Origin: Gammaproteobacteria bacterium
GTDB lineage: Bacteria > Pseudomonadota > Gammaproteobacteria > Pseudomonadales > Pseudohongiellaceae
Direction: 5' to 3'
Assembly (NCBI GenBank): GCA_021773355.1
Contig: JAJFKE010000038.1
Location: 124,001-188,000 of the forward strand
DNA: 64,000 nt
In this document: positions 1-8,497 of the stretch, one piece after another
Position numbering within the stretch: the first letter of the stretch is position 1
Layout: every line of letters starts with the position of its first letter
Made by a program: the position numbers and the translations under genes
The notes under the pieces: model-generated
Databases searched by the model: none
What the model saw: only the letters and a program-made list of their open reading frames with translations
Told to the model about the DNA's origin: nothing

Positions 1-1134
1 CTCACTCTCACCAAAACCTCTGGTAGTAATTGCGGGCGAGCCAAGACGAAGACCGCTGGTCACGAACGGTGGCTTGGGATCGTTAGGAACCGCATTCTTG
101 TTTACCGTGATATTTGCCAGTCCCAAGGCGGCATCAGCATCTTTACCGGTAATATCTTGCTTGATCAGACTCAGCAGGAAAAGGTGATCGTCGGTGCCAC
201 CGGAAACCACATCGAATCCGCGCTCGATAAAACCCTTAGCCATGGTTCGGGCATTCGCGAGCACCTGCTGTTGATAAACCTTGAAATCTTCAGTCATGGC
301 TTCTTTAAAGCAAACCGCCTTGGCAGCAATGACATGCATCAATGGCCCACCCTGACTCTCCGGAAAGACGGAGAAATTAAGTTTCTTTTCCAATTCCGGA
401 TTCGCTTTTGCCAGAATTACTCCACCGCGAGGTCCGCGCAGAGTCTTGTGGGTAGTCGACGTAGTCACGTCAGCTATATTCACCGGGCTGGGATAGACAC
501 CCGCTGCGATCAAGCCGGCAACATGGGCCATATCCACCACAAAATAAGCACCAACACTATCGGCGATATCACGAAACTTTTGCCAATCTATGACTCGGGA
601 ATAGGCGGAGAAGCCAGCCATTATCATCTTCGGCTTGTGCTCCTGAGCCAGAGCATTTACCTGCTGGTAATCGATTTCTCCAGTTTCACTATTGAGGCCA
701 TATTGCACTGCATTATAGATGCGGCCGGAAAAACTAACACTGGCGCCATGGGTGAGGTGTCCACCATCGGCCAGACTCATGCCGAGAACGGTATCACCGG
801 GCTTCAACAAGGCCATGTAGACAGCCGCGTTGGCCTGTGAGCCAGAATGAGGTTGCACATTTGCGTAGTCAGCACTAAACAGCTCTCGCACACGGGCAAT
901 GGCGATTTCTTCGATGACATCGACGTGTTCACAGCCGCCGTAGTAACGCTTTCCCGGATAGCCTTCGGCATATTTGTTGGTCAGAACCGAACCCTGAGCC
1001 TGCATTACCAAAGGACTGGTGTAATTCTCCGATGCGATTAGCTCAATATGCTGTTCCTGGCGAATTCTCTCAGCTTCCATGGCCGCGTTTATATCTGGGT
1101 CAAATTCCGAAAGACTGGTATCGCTCTTAAACAT
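1..1134 (-). CDS. glyA: Serine hydroxymethyltransferase, 3' end cut by window edge
   Basis: PLP-dependent cytosolic enzyme converting serine and tetrahydrofolate to glycine and 5,10-methylene-THF, the main one-carbon source. The first 378 residues are present (family about 417); the C-terminus lies outside the window. Seen: N-terminal [11 protein letters not shown], the YPGKRYYGG substrate loop, and the cofactor lysine in [13 protein letters not shown] at Lys230 (Lys229 in E. coli). The ATG at 1134 gives the usual N-terminus ([15 protein letters not shown]). Divergent from ettA with a 274-bp gap that includes a leader hairpin. Family assignment is very secure. Confidence 0.97.
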   Translation of the reverse strand, partial: MFKSDTSLSEFDPDINAAMEAERIRQEQHIELIASENYTSPLVMQAQGSVLTNKYAEGYPGKRYYGGCEHVDVIEEIAIARVRELFSADYANVQPHSGSQANAAVYMALLKPGDTVLGMSLADGGHLTHGASVSFSGRIYNAVQYGLNSETGEIDYQQVNALAQEHKPKMIMAGFSAYSRVIDWQKFRDIADSVGAYFVVDMAHVAGLIAAGVYPSPVNIADVTTSTTHKTLRGPRGGVILAKANPELEKKLNFSVFPESQGGPLMHVIAAKAVCFKEAMTEDFKVYQQQVLANARTMAKGFIERGFDVVSGGTDDHLFLLSLIKQDITGKDADAALGLANITVNKNAVPNDPKPPFVTSGLRLGSPAITTRGFGESE

Positions 1135-1184
1135 CTGCTGCTCCGAGGGCTGGTGGTTATTTCCAAGGGTTTATTCAGGATCTG

Positions 1185-1212
1185 AAATCCTGGCCTTAGC
1201 TCAGGATTTTTT
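1185..1212. other. Hairpin with T-run in the glyA leader
   Basis: AAATCCTG (1185-1192) pairs with CAGGATTT (1202-1209) across a 9-nt loop and is followed by further T's to 1212. In + orientation it looks like a small intrinsic terminator, yet no + strand gene precedes it. On the minus strand it would be in the untranslated leader of glyA, about 50-75 nt before the start codon. Function unknown; could be leader structure or the end of an unannotated small transcript. Confidence 0.35.
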
Positions 1213-1408
1213 GAAGGCGCTATTCTACATGATGCGCCTAATTTTGGGCATTAATATTCTTGGCAATCTGACGCCGTTTTAACAGAAAAAAGCCGCTGGG
1301 CTGTGCAATAATAACGCCCCCATAGTCCCGGCTTGCTAAGGACTATTAGAAATAATCTATGGCCTAAGTCCAACATCAGTAACGGCATTAATCTCAGGAA
1401 CAATTAGA

Positions 1409-3079
1409 ATGGCACAATTCGTTTACACCATGCATCAAGTTGGCAAGATCGTCCCGCCTAAACGAGAAATCTTGAAGGATATTTCGCTTTCATTTTTCCC
1501 CGGCGCGAAGATTGGCGTGCTGGGCCTCAATGGGTCCGGCAAGTCCACTCTGCTGAGAATCATGGCTGGCGTGGACAAAGAGTTTAATGGTGAAGCAAGA
1601 GCCCAATCCGCTATCAATATTGGCTATCTACCTCAGGAGCCCGCACTGGATGAAGATCTGGATGTGCGCGGCAACGTACAACAAGGCGTGGGCGGAATCA
1701 TCAACCTGGTGGAGCAGTTTAACGCCATAAGCGACAAATTCGCCGAACCCATGGGTGACGATGAAATGAACAGCTTGCTGGAGAAACAAGGCGAGCTGCA
1801 GACGCAGATCGACAGCTGCGATGGCTGGGAGATTGAACGGATTCTTGAGCGAGCGGCGGATGCCCTGCGTCTACCACCCTGGGATGCCGCGGTAGCAAAA
1901 CTATCAGGTGGGGAAAGACGCCGCGTGGCTCTGTGCCGGCTACTATTATCCAAACCAGACATGTTGCTATTAGATGAACCCACCAACCACCTGGATGCAG
2001 AGAGCGTGGCCTGGCTGGAACGATTTCTGCAAGACTACAGCGGCACCGTAGTAGCCATCACTCATGACCGCTATTTCCTGGACAACGCAGCCGGCTGGAT
2101 TCTTGAACTGGATCGCGGACATGGCATTCCCTACGAAGGCAATTACAGCCACTGGTTAGAAGCGAAAGAGAAGCGCCTGCAAACAGAGGCCAAGCAGGAG
2201 GCGGCCCATGAGCGCACCATAAAATCAGAACTGGAATGGGTTCGCGCTAATCCGAAGGGCAGGCAATCCAAAAGCAAGGCGCGTATAGCACGATTCGAAG
2301 AGCTCAATTCGCAGGACTTCCAGAAGCGCAATGAAACCTCAGAGCTTTATATTCCACCCGGCGCCAGATTGGGTGACAAGGTCATCGAGGTTACTAATCT
2401 GTGCAAAGGCTTTGGCGATATTAGCTTGATCGAGGATTTGAACTTCTCCGTACCGAAGGGAAGCATAGTTGGCATCATAGGCGGTAACGGCGCCGGCAAG
2501 ACTACCTTCTTGCGCATGCTGGTCGGAACCGAACAAGCTGATAGTGGATCTATAGAATTAGGCGAGACCGTGGAGCTGGCCTACGTCGACCAAAGCAGGG
2601 ACGAGCTGAACGGAGAAAACACCGTTTGGCAGGAGATATCCGATGAACAGGAACAGCTGCAGATAGGCAAGTACGAAATCTCTTCCAGAGCCTATGCCAG
2701 CCGTTTTAATTTTAAAGGTGGCGATCAACAAAAGTTTGTCAAAGATTTATCAGGTGGCGAGCGCAACCGACTGCATATGGCGAAGTTACTAAAACGCGGT
2801 GGCAATGTATTACTCCTGGACGAACCCACCAACGATTTAGATGTCGAAACCTTGCGTGCACTCGAAGAGGGTCTATTGGCGTTTCCCGGATGCGTGATAG
2901 TTGTCTCTCACGACCGCTGGTTTCTTGACCGAATCTGCACCCATATACTCGCCTTCGAAGGCGACAGTCAGGTGACCTGGCATGAGGGCAATTACACCGA
3001 TTACGAAACCGAACGCAGGAAACGAACTGGCGAGTCTTCTGAGCCAAGCAGAATCAAATACAAGAAGTTGAACAGTTAA
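1409..3079 (+). CDS. ettA: Energy-dependent translational throttle protein EttA (ABC-F ATPase)
   Basis: Ribosome E-site-binding ABC-F protein that gates entry of 70S initiation complexes into elongation according to ATP/ADP state; soluble, not a transporter. 556 residues, as expected. Two ABC modules in tandem: first Walker A GLNGSGKST at 39-47, LSGGERRR signature and Walker B LLLDEPTNHLD; second GGNGAGKT, LSGGERNR and VLLLDEPTNDLD. A charged linker rich in Lys/Arg (around residues 245-305) joins them, and there are no membrane segments. The opening MAQFVYTMHQVGKIVPPK is typical of EttA. Convergent with the replication gene pair downstream. Confidence 0.96.
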   Translation: MAQFVYTMHQVGKIVPPKREILKDISLSFFPGAKIGVLGLNGSGKSTLLRIMAGVDKEFNGEARAQSAINIGYLPQEPALDEDLDVRGNVQQGVGGIINLVEQFNAISDKFAEPMGDDEMNSLLEKQGELQTQIDSCDGWEIERILERAADALRLPPWDAAVAKLSGGERRRVALCRLLLSKPDMLLLDEPTNHLDAESVAWLERFLQDYSGTVVAITHDRYFLDNAAGWILELDRGHGIPYEGNYSHWLEAKEKRLQTEAKQEAAHERTIKSELEWVRANPKGRQSKSKARIARFEELNSQDFQKRNETSELYIPPGARLGDKVIEVTNLCKGFGDISLIEDLNFSVPKGSIVGIIGGNGAGKTTFLRMLVGTEQADSGSIELGETVELAYVDQSRDELNGENTVWQEISDEQEQLQIGKYEISSRAYASRFNFKGGDQQKFVKDLSGGERNRLHMAKLLKRGGNVLLLDEPTNDLDVETLRALEEGLLAFPGCVIVVSHDRWFLDRICTHILAFEGDSQVTWHEGNYTDYETERRKRTGESSEPSRIKYKKLNS

Positions 3080-3106
3080 CTGACCACCCGATCAGGCCTA
3101 GGGACC

Positions 3107-3820
3107 CTAAAGATTTAATTCCTCGCGCATTTTAGCGAGTCGTGATTTGGTCTCGAGCTTACTCAGCGGTCGCTCAATTTTGTCCGTTAATGGCGTAGGC
3201 GTGTCCAGGATCAATTTTTCGCCGTTTATCACCCGGCGACACAAGAGACTGTAGTGATACTCGAATACCGGCATGGACGCCGATTCCGCCTCGTTCGCGA
3301 GTAAGAACCAACCCGCAGATTTTCCTGCAAGATAGACGGCTTCGTGACTCCATTGCTGTTCTCTCTTTGGAGAGGCAGCTGCACAGGCCTCATAAAAAGC
3401 CTGGCGCGGTGAAGGCAGGCCGAACAAATCGAATCCCTGTTCACAGGCCTTAACCAGTGCAGCTATAGACGGCAGATAGTCCTGTGTTCTTATCACCTGT
3501 TTCGCGGCCTGCACGATCTGCAGTGGTGAATATTGTTCCAGAGAGCCAAGCCAGTACTTTTTTGCTATGACCTGGCTCTCGACATCGCTGAACGCCTTGT
3601 GAAATTGATTGTGATAAGCGAATTCAAATTCAGCAAAGATTTGATTAATCGCATCGACATGATCGAGCTGCGAGTCATCATTAAACTCGCCCGTCGATTC
3701 CGCCACCGCGTCCGAACCAAGTTGCCTGTTACTACTCGGCCCAACTTCTGTCAGCGATGCGCTGGAATCTTTCTTTAATTCTTTGCTGGCTTGATCCAAC
3801 AAGGGATTGATTTTCTGCAT
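3107..3820 (-). CDS. Phage-lambda-P-like replication protein (putative helicase loader)
   Basis: 237 residues resembling replication protein P of lambdoid phages, which recruits DnaB helicase to an initiation complex. The match is by pattern in the central helical region (about residues 60-130, including AKKYWLGSLEQYSP and DYLPSIAALVKACE); the N-terminus is Ser/Glu-rich and likely disordered. The ATG at 3820 lies 89 nt inside the end of the upstream DnaT-domain gene in another frame, so the two are probably translationally linked. No phage structural, integrase or repressor genes surround it, so this looks like a resident chromosomal gene. The stop codon is the TAG of a TAGGGTCCCTA palindrome. 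Exact function is inferred. Confidence 0.7.
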   Translation of the reverse strand: MQKINPLLDQASKELKKDSSASLTEVGPSSNRQLGSDAVAESTGEFNDDSQLDHVDAINQIFAEFEFAYHNQFHKAFSDVESQVIAKKYWLGSLEQYSPLQIVQAAKQVIRTQDYLPSIAALVKACEQGFDLFGLPSPRQAFYEACAAASPKREQQWSHEAVYLAGKSAGWFLLANEAESASMPVFEYHYSLLCRRVINGEKLILDTPTPLTDKIERPLSKLETKSRLAKMREELNL

Positions 3821-4904
3821 AACTTAAATCTGCGTTCTCAACTTGTTTTAATTGTCGTGCCCAGTCCTGTTTGATGAACTGAAGAAATACAGTATTCCAG
3901 GAGGACTTCACCTGCTGACTATCTTTCCAATACATGACAAATTCAGGAATCCTGCTGCGCGCATATTTCTCATCGATTTCCGCTAACTGCAATATCTCGA
4001 AACAGTCACCACTGGGTTGCCAATCGGAAGGTATTGCCTTTGGTGTATCGTCGTAACCGAATGAGGCGGAAAATTTTGCCCATTGTCTGCGAATATGTTC
4101 AATAAATTTTGTATTCCAGGCGCCATTAACCATTCCCCGTTCACGCCAGTAAAGCACAAATTCAGGAATTGCGTCTTCGATGAAACTGCTATTGATTCCG
4201 GAAATTTCCAATATGCCAATCGCGTCTTCGCTGGGGCGCCATTGAGCTGACATTTCGGTGGCCATTTCGAAGGCACCCTTTCTGGTTTGTTCATTTCGCC
4301 ATTCCTTTAACACATGCTTATAGAAGGCGTTACCCCAGGAAAAACGCGCCTGACCTCGATCACGCCAGTAGCCTACGAATTCCGCTACCTGAGCATGGAT
4401 AAACGGCTCCGGTATCGCGTGTTGCTTACATTTTCTGATCCAGTCCTGGCCCGGCTGCCAATTGGGTGCAATTAGTGAAGCACTACCGCTGGCGGTGCTT
4501 ACTGTTGCCGAATGCTGGGTGTGCGCATCTGATTCATGTTGCTGGCCGCTATCCCTTGCGCCGCTATTTTCTTCAATACTGGGTTCATCGATGGCATAGA
4601 AGCTGCTACGCGTCTGCGTCGCCGCTGTATCTGTGTTCGGCTCAATAATAATCAGGCCAAGGTTCTGCAGACTGTTTTGCACTCGCCTGATGTCCACAGT
4701 TGCCCAGAATGGAAAGGCCTGCTGCAGGTCTTGATCGCTGAGCTCAACCCAATCCAGTTTCCGATTTATGGAGCGATGACATTTTTCACGGCTGTTGATG
4801 AATTCAGCCAATACTTGCAGCATGACCGCTTCTTCCAAACCAATAGTCGACGCCAAGGTAGGCGAAATAAGCAAGGGTCTTTCCGGCAGTAAAGAAGATT
4901 TCAT
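3732..4904 (-). CDS. Triple DnaT-like ssDNA-binding domain protein
   Basis: 390 residues. The first ~105 resemble a winged-helix DnaD/DnaT-type N-terminus (LLPERPLLISPTLASTIGLEEA). After a Ser/Gln/His-rich linker (105-145) come three copies of one module at about 149-204, 221-277 and 294-350, each running W.P..D, then I.EFV.YW, then W...F..H/F...W. This module matches the DnaT C-terminal ssDNA-binding domain, which in E. coli DnaT occurs once and acts in PriA-dependent replication restart. The gene overlaps the P-like gene by 89 nt. Inference: the pair forms a primosome or helicase-loading assembly. Divergent from the glycerate-kinase-like gene. Confidence 0.8.
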   Translation of the reverse strand: MKSSLLPERPLLISPTLASTIGLEEAVMLQVLAEFINSREKCHRSINRKLDWVELSDQDLQQAFPFWATVDIRRVQNSLQNLGLIIIEPNTDTAATQTRSSFYAIDEPSIEENSGARDSGQQHESDAHTQHSATVSTASGSASLIAPNWQPGQDWIRKCKQHAIPEPFIHAQVAEFVGYWRDRGQARFSWGNAFYKHVLKEWRNEQTRKGAFEMATEMSAQWRPSEDAIGILEISGINSSFIEDAIPEFVLYWRERGMVNGAWNTKFIEHIRRQWAKFSASFGYDDTPKAIPSDWQPSGDCFEILQLAEIDEKYARSRIPEFVMYWKDSQQVKSSWNTVFLQFIKQDWARQLKQVENADLSYAENQSLVGSSQQRIKERFQRIADRSWAE

Positions 4905-5087
4905 TTGATGTAGAATCGACTATTCGGTTTGCTATTGGGCGGAAAACACTTGCTAACCCGTTACTGACATAATCAGGATTTGCTGAAACTTTAGGAATGC
5001 TAACACAGGAAGTTTTTCGAACACACCGCACAGTGTTCTCAAACACAAGTTTCGCAACGAAATTTGCTACGGGGTAATCTACTCACA

Positions 5088-5975
5088 ATGTATCAACAGC
5101 TTATTGAAGACTTTATTCAGCAAGAGCAGTTGCCCCGCTCCTATTTGGAGGACGCCAGCCTATGTTTCCTGCCACTCCTTCAAGATATTGAAGGACAGCT
5201 TGAGGAGAATAACAAGCGCCCTTTTATAGTGGGGATTAATGGAGCGCAGGGTACGGGAAAATCCACGTTGGCAAAACTCCTGGCTTCGCTGCTGGCTAGT
5301 GGCAAACACCAAGTGGTCAATCTTTCCATTGACGATTTTTATTATTCCAGGGTCAGGCGCGAGGCGTTGGCCAGAACTGTTCATCCCTTGCTTCGTAGCC
5401 GGGGAGTTCCCGGCACTCATGACATTGGCCTGGCACAAAAACTCATTCAGCAATTAGGCGAAGCTAACGCAACAGACCGTATAACGCTCCCGGGCTTCGA
5501 CAAGGCCGAAGATGATTGCCTGCCACCTGAACGCTGCTCTCAAGTACAGGGCCCAATCGATATCATCATTCTGGACGGCTGGTTCGTAGGAGCAAGTGCG
5601 CAAAACGAACAAGAATTACAGCGGCCTGTTAACGATCTGGAATTCAGCGAAGACATCGACGGTCGGTGGCGGCGGTATGTTAATCAGCAACTCGCCGGAG
5701 ACTACCAGACTCTGTTTGCGCAATTGGACATGCTGTTGATGCTTAAAGCGCCTGCCTTCGAACAAGTGTTCGAATGGCGTTTACTGCAGGAACACAAGCT
5801 GCGCAAGTTAACAATAAATCCTGCCTCAGGCCTAATGGACGAAGCTGCAATCAGGCGTTTTATTCAGCATTTCGAAAGACTCACCAAGCACTGCCTGCTC
5901 ACTGTTCCGCGGCAGGCTGACCGAATTTTCGAGTTAGATGGACAACACCGCATACGCTGCCCAAGTGAAAATTAG
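5088..5975 (+). CDS. P-loop kinase, D-glycerate 3-kinase / YggC-like
   Basis: About 295 residues of the uridine-kinase-like P-loop fold, closest in motif pattern to plant-type D-glycerate 3-kinase. Seen: Walker A GINGAQGTGKST, SIDDFY, VHPLLRSRGVPGTHD, FDKAEDD, ILDGWFVGA and WRRYVNQQL. The family phosphorylates glycerate to 3-phosphoglycerate, though bacterial members are often annotated only as kinases. I prefer ATG 5088 to the TTG at 5064 because the protein then opens MYQQLIEDFIQQ and a GGGGT purine stretch lies upstream. Cytosolic, stand-alone, divergent from the DnaT-like gene. Substrate not proven. Confidence 0.8.
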   Translation: MYQQLIEDFIQQEQLPRSYLEDASLCFLPLLQDIEGQLEENNKRPFIVGINGAQGTGKSTLAKLLASLLASGKHQVVNLSIDDFYYSRVRREALARTVHPLLRSRGVPGTHDIGLAQKLIQQLGEANATDRITLPGFDKAEDDCLPPERCSQVQGPIDIIILDGWFVGASAQNEQELQRPVNDLEFSEDIDGRWRRYVNQQLAGDYQTLFAQLDMLLMLKAPAFEQVFEWRLLQEHKLRKLTINPASGLMDEAAIRRFIQHFERLTKHCLLTVPRQADRIFELDGQHRIRCPSEN

Positions 5976-6030
5976 CTTTTGCTCATTGCTCACCTACTAT
6001 CGCCGGCTACACATCTAGCTCCGGACCCTC

Positions 6031-7077
6031 TCAAGTGCTCTCAAGCATTTTCGGCTTGCGACTAAAAAGAGGCTGCAACCAGACTCTGGCAAGCAATGCC
6101 GCCAGCAGAAAAGCGGCCAATTGACGCCACAGGGGATAACTCTCTCCATGCTCCATCATTGAAAGCTGTAACGGCCAGGCGAAAACCTGGTATAGCTGAT
6201 TAAGCAGCAGACCACAGGCAACCGCCGTTACTATCACTCCCACCATATAGGCTATTAGAGACTTCATCCCCAGCTGTTCTTTGATGACACCCATGGTTGC
6301 AATATTAGTGGCGGGACCAGTCAACATGAATACCAGAGCCGCGCCGGGTGAAATTCCTGCAAACAATAGGCCGGCGGCAACGGGCGTGGATGCGGTGGCG
6401 CAGATGTACATGGGCAGGCCCACTATCACCATAATCACCATGGCCAGCAGACCGTCACCCCAACGTAAGAAGAAAGACTGAGGTACCACGGCTGTAATGA
6501 CCGTGGCCGCTAGCAAACCTATTATCAGCCACTTTGCGGTATCGGAAATCATACGGCCATAGCCATATTGCACGGCACTTATAAGTTTGCTGCTCATGTT
6601 AGGCTCGACAGGCGCTTGCGGCGGCTTACTATGACAACAGCTGCTAGCTGCCTCTTCAGGCTGCTGCGTTTTTTCTTCCTGATCAAAACTATTCACCAAC
6701 ACACCGGCTACAATAGCACTGATTAAGGCGGCAATCGGTCTGGCAATCGCGAAGATGGGACCCAAGACCGCATAAGAGAAGGAAATAGAGTCGACCCCAG
6801 TCTCCGGCGTGGCTACTAAAAAAGAAGAGGTGGCACCTTTTGAAGCCCCAGCCTTACGTACGGCCAGAGCCGTAGGTATTACACCGCAGGAACACAGGGG
6901 CAGTGGAGCGCCTATTAATGCACCTTTAACAATGGAGGCAAAGCCAGGTTTCGCCAACTGCTTTTGCACCCATTCGCTGGGTATCACCTGCTTTATGATC
7001 CCCGCCAGCAAGTAACCCAGGAGCAACCAGGGTGCACTTTCAATAACAAGATTCCAAAATATGGTTAACAGATTCAT
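6031..7077 (-). CDS. SO_0444/DUF318-type permease, probable zinc/copper efflux
   Basis: 348-residue polytopic inner-membrane permease (YraQ/ArsP-like fold) with two hydrophobic halves. Family signatures are GAPLPLCSCGVIPTA in the first half and GLPMYICATASTPVAAG / LTGPATNIA in the second. Between the halves is a soluble segment with a CCH motif (SSCCHSKPP), plausible for thiol-metal handling. The ATG at 7077 overlaps the stop of the upstream MerR gene as ATGA, implying translational coupling. Control by a ZntR-like sensor argues for divalent metal export, Zn(II) most likely. The permease family is secure; the substrate is inferred from context. Confidence 0.87.
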   Translation of the reverse strand: MNLLTIFWNLVIESAPWLLLGYLLAGIIKQVIPSEWVQKQLAKPGFASIVKGALIGAPLPLCSCGVIPTALAVRKAGASKGATSSFLVATPETGVDSISFSYAVLGPIFAIARPIAALISAIVAGVLVNSFDQEEKTQQPEEAASSCCHSKPPQAPVEPNMSSKLISAVQYGYGRMISDTAKWLIIGLLAATVITAVVPQSFFLRWGDGLLAMVIMVIVGLPMYICATASTPVAAGLLFAGISPGAALVFMLTGPATNIATMGVIKEQLGMKSLIAYMVGVIVTAVACGLLLNQLYQVFAWPLQLSMMEHGESYPLWRQLAAFLLAALLARVWLQPLFSRKPKMLEST

Positions 7078-7508
7078 TGTGATTCGCTCCTTGCCTGGTC
7101 TCGAGTCAGCCCTTCGTCCAGCGCCTCCATGATCGAGCAATGGCTTGCATTTTCAGGTCCGCCGCAACAACTCTCTAGCAGGATTTCCAAAGTTTGTTGT
7201 ATGGACTGCAGTTCCTCGATTTTAGCGTTCACCTGATCCAGCTTCTTTTGCGTAATATCAGTTACGTCCTGGCAGCTGTGGCTCTGCTTATCCACTCTTA
7301 TGGATAGCAATTGGGCAATATCTTCCAGGGAGAAACCGCTATTGCGTGCGGTCTTCACAAACTCGACGCGGCGAACGTCCGCCTCGGAATAGAAGCGATA
7401 ACCAGCCTCGCTTCGAGTGCTGGCATTGATCAGCCCATGCTTCTCATAGAAACGCAGGGTGTGGGCTGAAAGCCCGGTCTGTGCAGATAACTCGCTGATT
7501 TTTAACAT
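7074..7508 (-). CDS. zntR: ZntR-like MerR-family metal sensor
   Basis: 144-residue MerR activator. N-terminal winged helix (MLKISELSAQTGLSAHTLRFYEKHGL), dimerisation helix, then a metal-binding C-terminus. Cys79, Cys114, Cys115 and Cys124 fall at the same numbers as the Zn ligands of E. coli ZntR, with a histidine at 123 (ZntR uses His119). MerR proteins bind and untwist promoters with overlong spacers; such a promoter lies immediately upstream. First gene of a two-gene operon with the permease, so it probably autoregulates. The Zn assignment rests on ligand pattern; Cd/Pb/Cu response cannot be excluded. Confidence 0.88.
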   Translation of the reverse strand: MLKISELSAQTGLSAHTLRFYEKHGLINASTRSEAGYRFYSEADVRRVEFVKTARNSGFSLEDIAQLLSIRVDKQSHSCQDVTDITQKKLDQVNAKIEELQSIQQTLEILLESCCGGPENASHCSIMEALDEGLTRDQARSESQ

Positions 7509-7553
7509 GTCCTTGGTCCCAATGCTGAAGCAAATACGGTGAAACTGGATCGA

Positions 7554-7584
7554 AGTATAAGCTTAGAGTTGGCTCTAAGGTCAA
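7554..7584 (-). promoter_or_regulatory. MerR-type promoter/operator, 19-bp spacer with perfect dyad
   Basis: On the minus strand: -35 TTGACC (7584-7579), 19-bp spacer, -10 TATACT (7559-7554). The spacer contains the perfect dyad CTTAGAG-CCAA-CTCTAAG. A 19-20 bp spacer filled by a dyad is the hallmark of MerR-family activated promoters (zntA, mer, copA). It drives the zntR-permease pair, whose ATG is at 7508. Confidence 0.85.
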
Positions 7585-7633
7585 CAGTTTTTTATGCAAG
7601 CTGCAAAATAAATCAGCGGCCTGGATGTATGGG

Positions 7634-8299
7634 CTAGGAGAGGGTTCGGCAAATCCAGTCGGCTATGTCCTCGATCTCCTGGGGACAGAGCGAATGTTCC
7701 ATGGGATAGCTATTGTATTCCGGTACAAAGCCGAGATTTTGCAGGGTGGCAAGACTCTTAAGCCCCAGAGATTCTTGTACCATCGGATCCATACTGCCAT
7801 GGCATATCAGGATGGGAATGGTATTCTGGATGGGATTTATGGAGATACTGGTGGCGGTGGCGAAGTAAGTGGACAAGGCCATTATGCCAGCCAGCGGTTT
7901 CGGATAGGTCAAGGCCGCCTCAAAAGCTACCGCCCCACCCTGAGAAAATCCCGCAACAATGATGCGGCTACTGTCGACTCCGCGCTCTATCTCTCTATCA
8001 ATTAAATCGTGCACCGCGGCAGCCGACTGCATCAATTGCTCTTCATCCACGTGTCTATCGACATCCATCTGCTTGATGTCGTACCAGGCGGGCATGACAT
8101 AGCCATTATTAATGGACACCGGAATAGAGGGAGCGTGTGGAAAAATAAAACGAATGCCGAAACTATCCGGCAAATCCAGTTGCGGAACCAGGGGCGCAAA
8201 ATCGTTGCCGTCCGCTCCCAGTCCATGCAACCAGATGATCGATGCGTTTACCGCAAGCTCTTTAGGCGATTCCAATTCTATAGCGGGCAGTAATTCCAT
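7634..8299 (-). CDS. Carboxylesterase / phospholipase (alpha/beta hydrolase, EstB/YpfH type)
   Basis: 221-residue soluble serine hydrolase of the carboxylesterase 2 / acyl-protein-thioesterase-like family. Seen: oxyanion motif WLHGLGADGNDF, nucleophile Ser119 in GFSQGG, acid Asp171 in HGSMDP, and His202 in MEHSLCP, giving a full catalytic triad at family spacing. No signal peptide, so cytosolic short-chain esterase activity is expected. Stands alone, separated from the zntR promoter by about 50 bp and transcribed in the same direction as zntR. Natural substrate unknown. Confidence 0.9.
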   Translation of the reverse strand: MELLPAIELESPKELAVNASIIWLHGLGADGNDFAPLVPQLDLPDSFGIRFIFPHAPSIPVSINNGYVMPAWYDIKQMDVDRHVDEEQLMQSAAAVHDLIDREIERGVDSSRIIVAGFSQGGAVAFEAALTYPKPLAGIMALSTYFATATSISINPIQNTIPILICHGSMDPMVQESLGLKSLATLQNLGFVPEYNSYPMEHSLCPQEIEDIADWICRTLS

Positions 8300-8497
8300 G
8301 TCTTCCCTCTCTAATTCTTTCCAGGTATTTCATCAGTACCACGGTCAAACAGCACTGGTACAGAATTTATAGCAGGCGGGCACAGGCAGCAACTGATGAA
8401 TTGAGATTCTCATCTTCAGAATTCTGTGTTTTACTCGAAGCAATCAAAATCAATGCCCGCTACAAAATTGCAGGCAGCTATTTAGCAGGACAGAACA

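Noticed and set aside
157..1041. Two long + strand ORFs opposite glyA
   Set aside because: They are antisense to a complete-looking SHMT frame with catalytic motifs; their translations show no family resemblance.
3107..4904. Prophage remnant explanation for the P-like and DnaT-like genes
   Set aside because: No integrase, repressor or structural genes nearby, flanked by core genes, and similar composition to them; not ruled out, but not supported.
8009..8372. ORFs antisense to the carboxylesterase gene
   Set aside because: Shadow frames of a gene with an intact catalytic triad.
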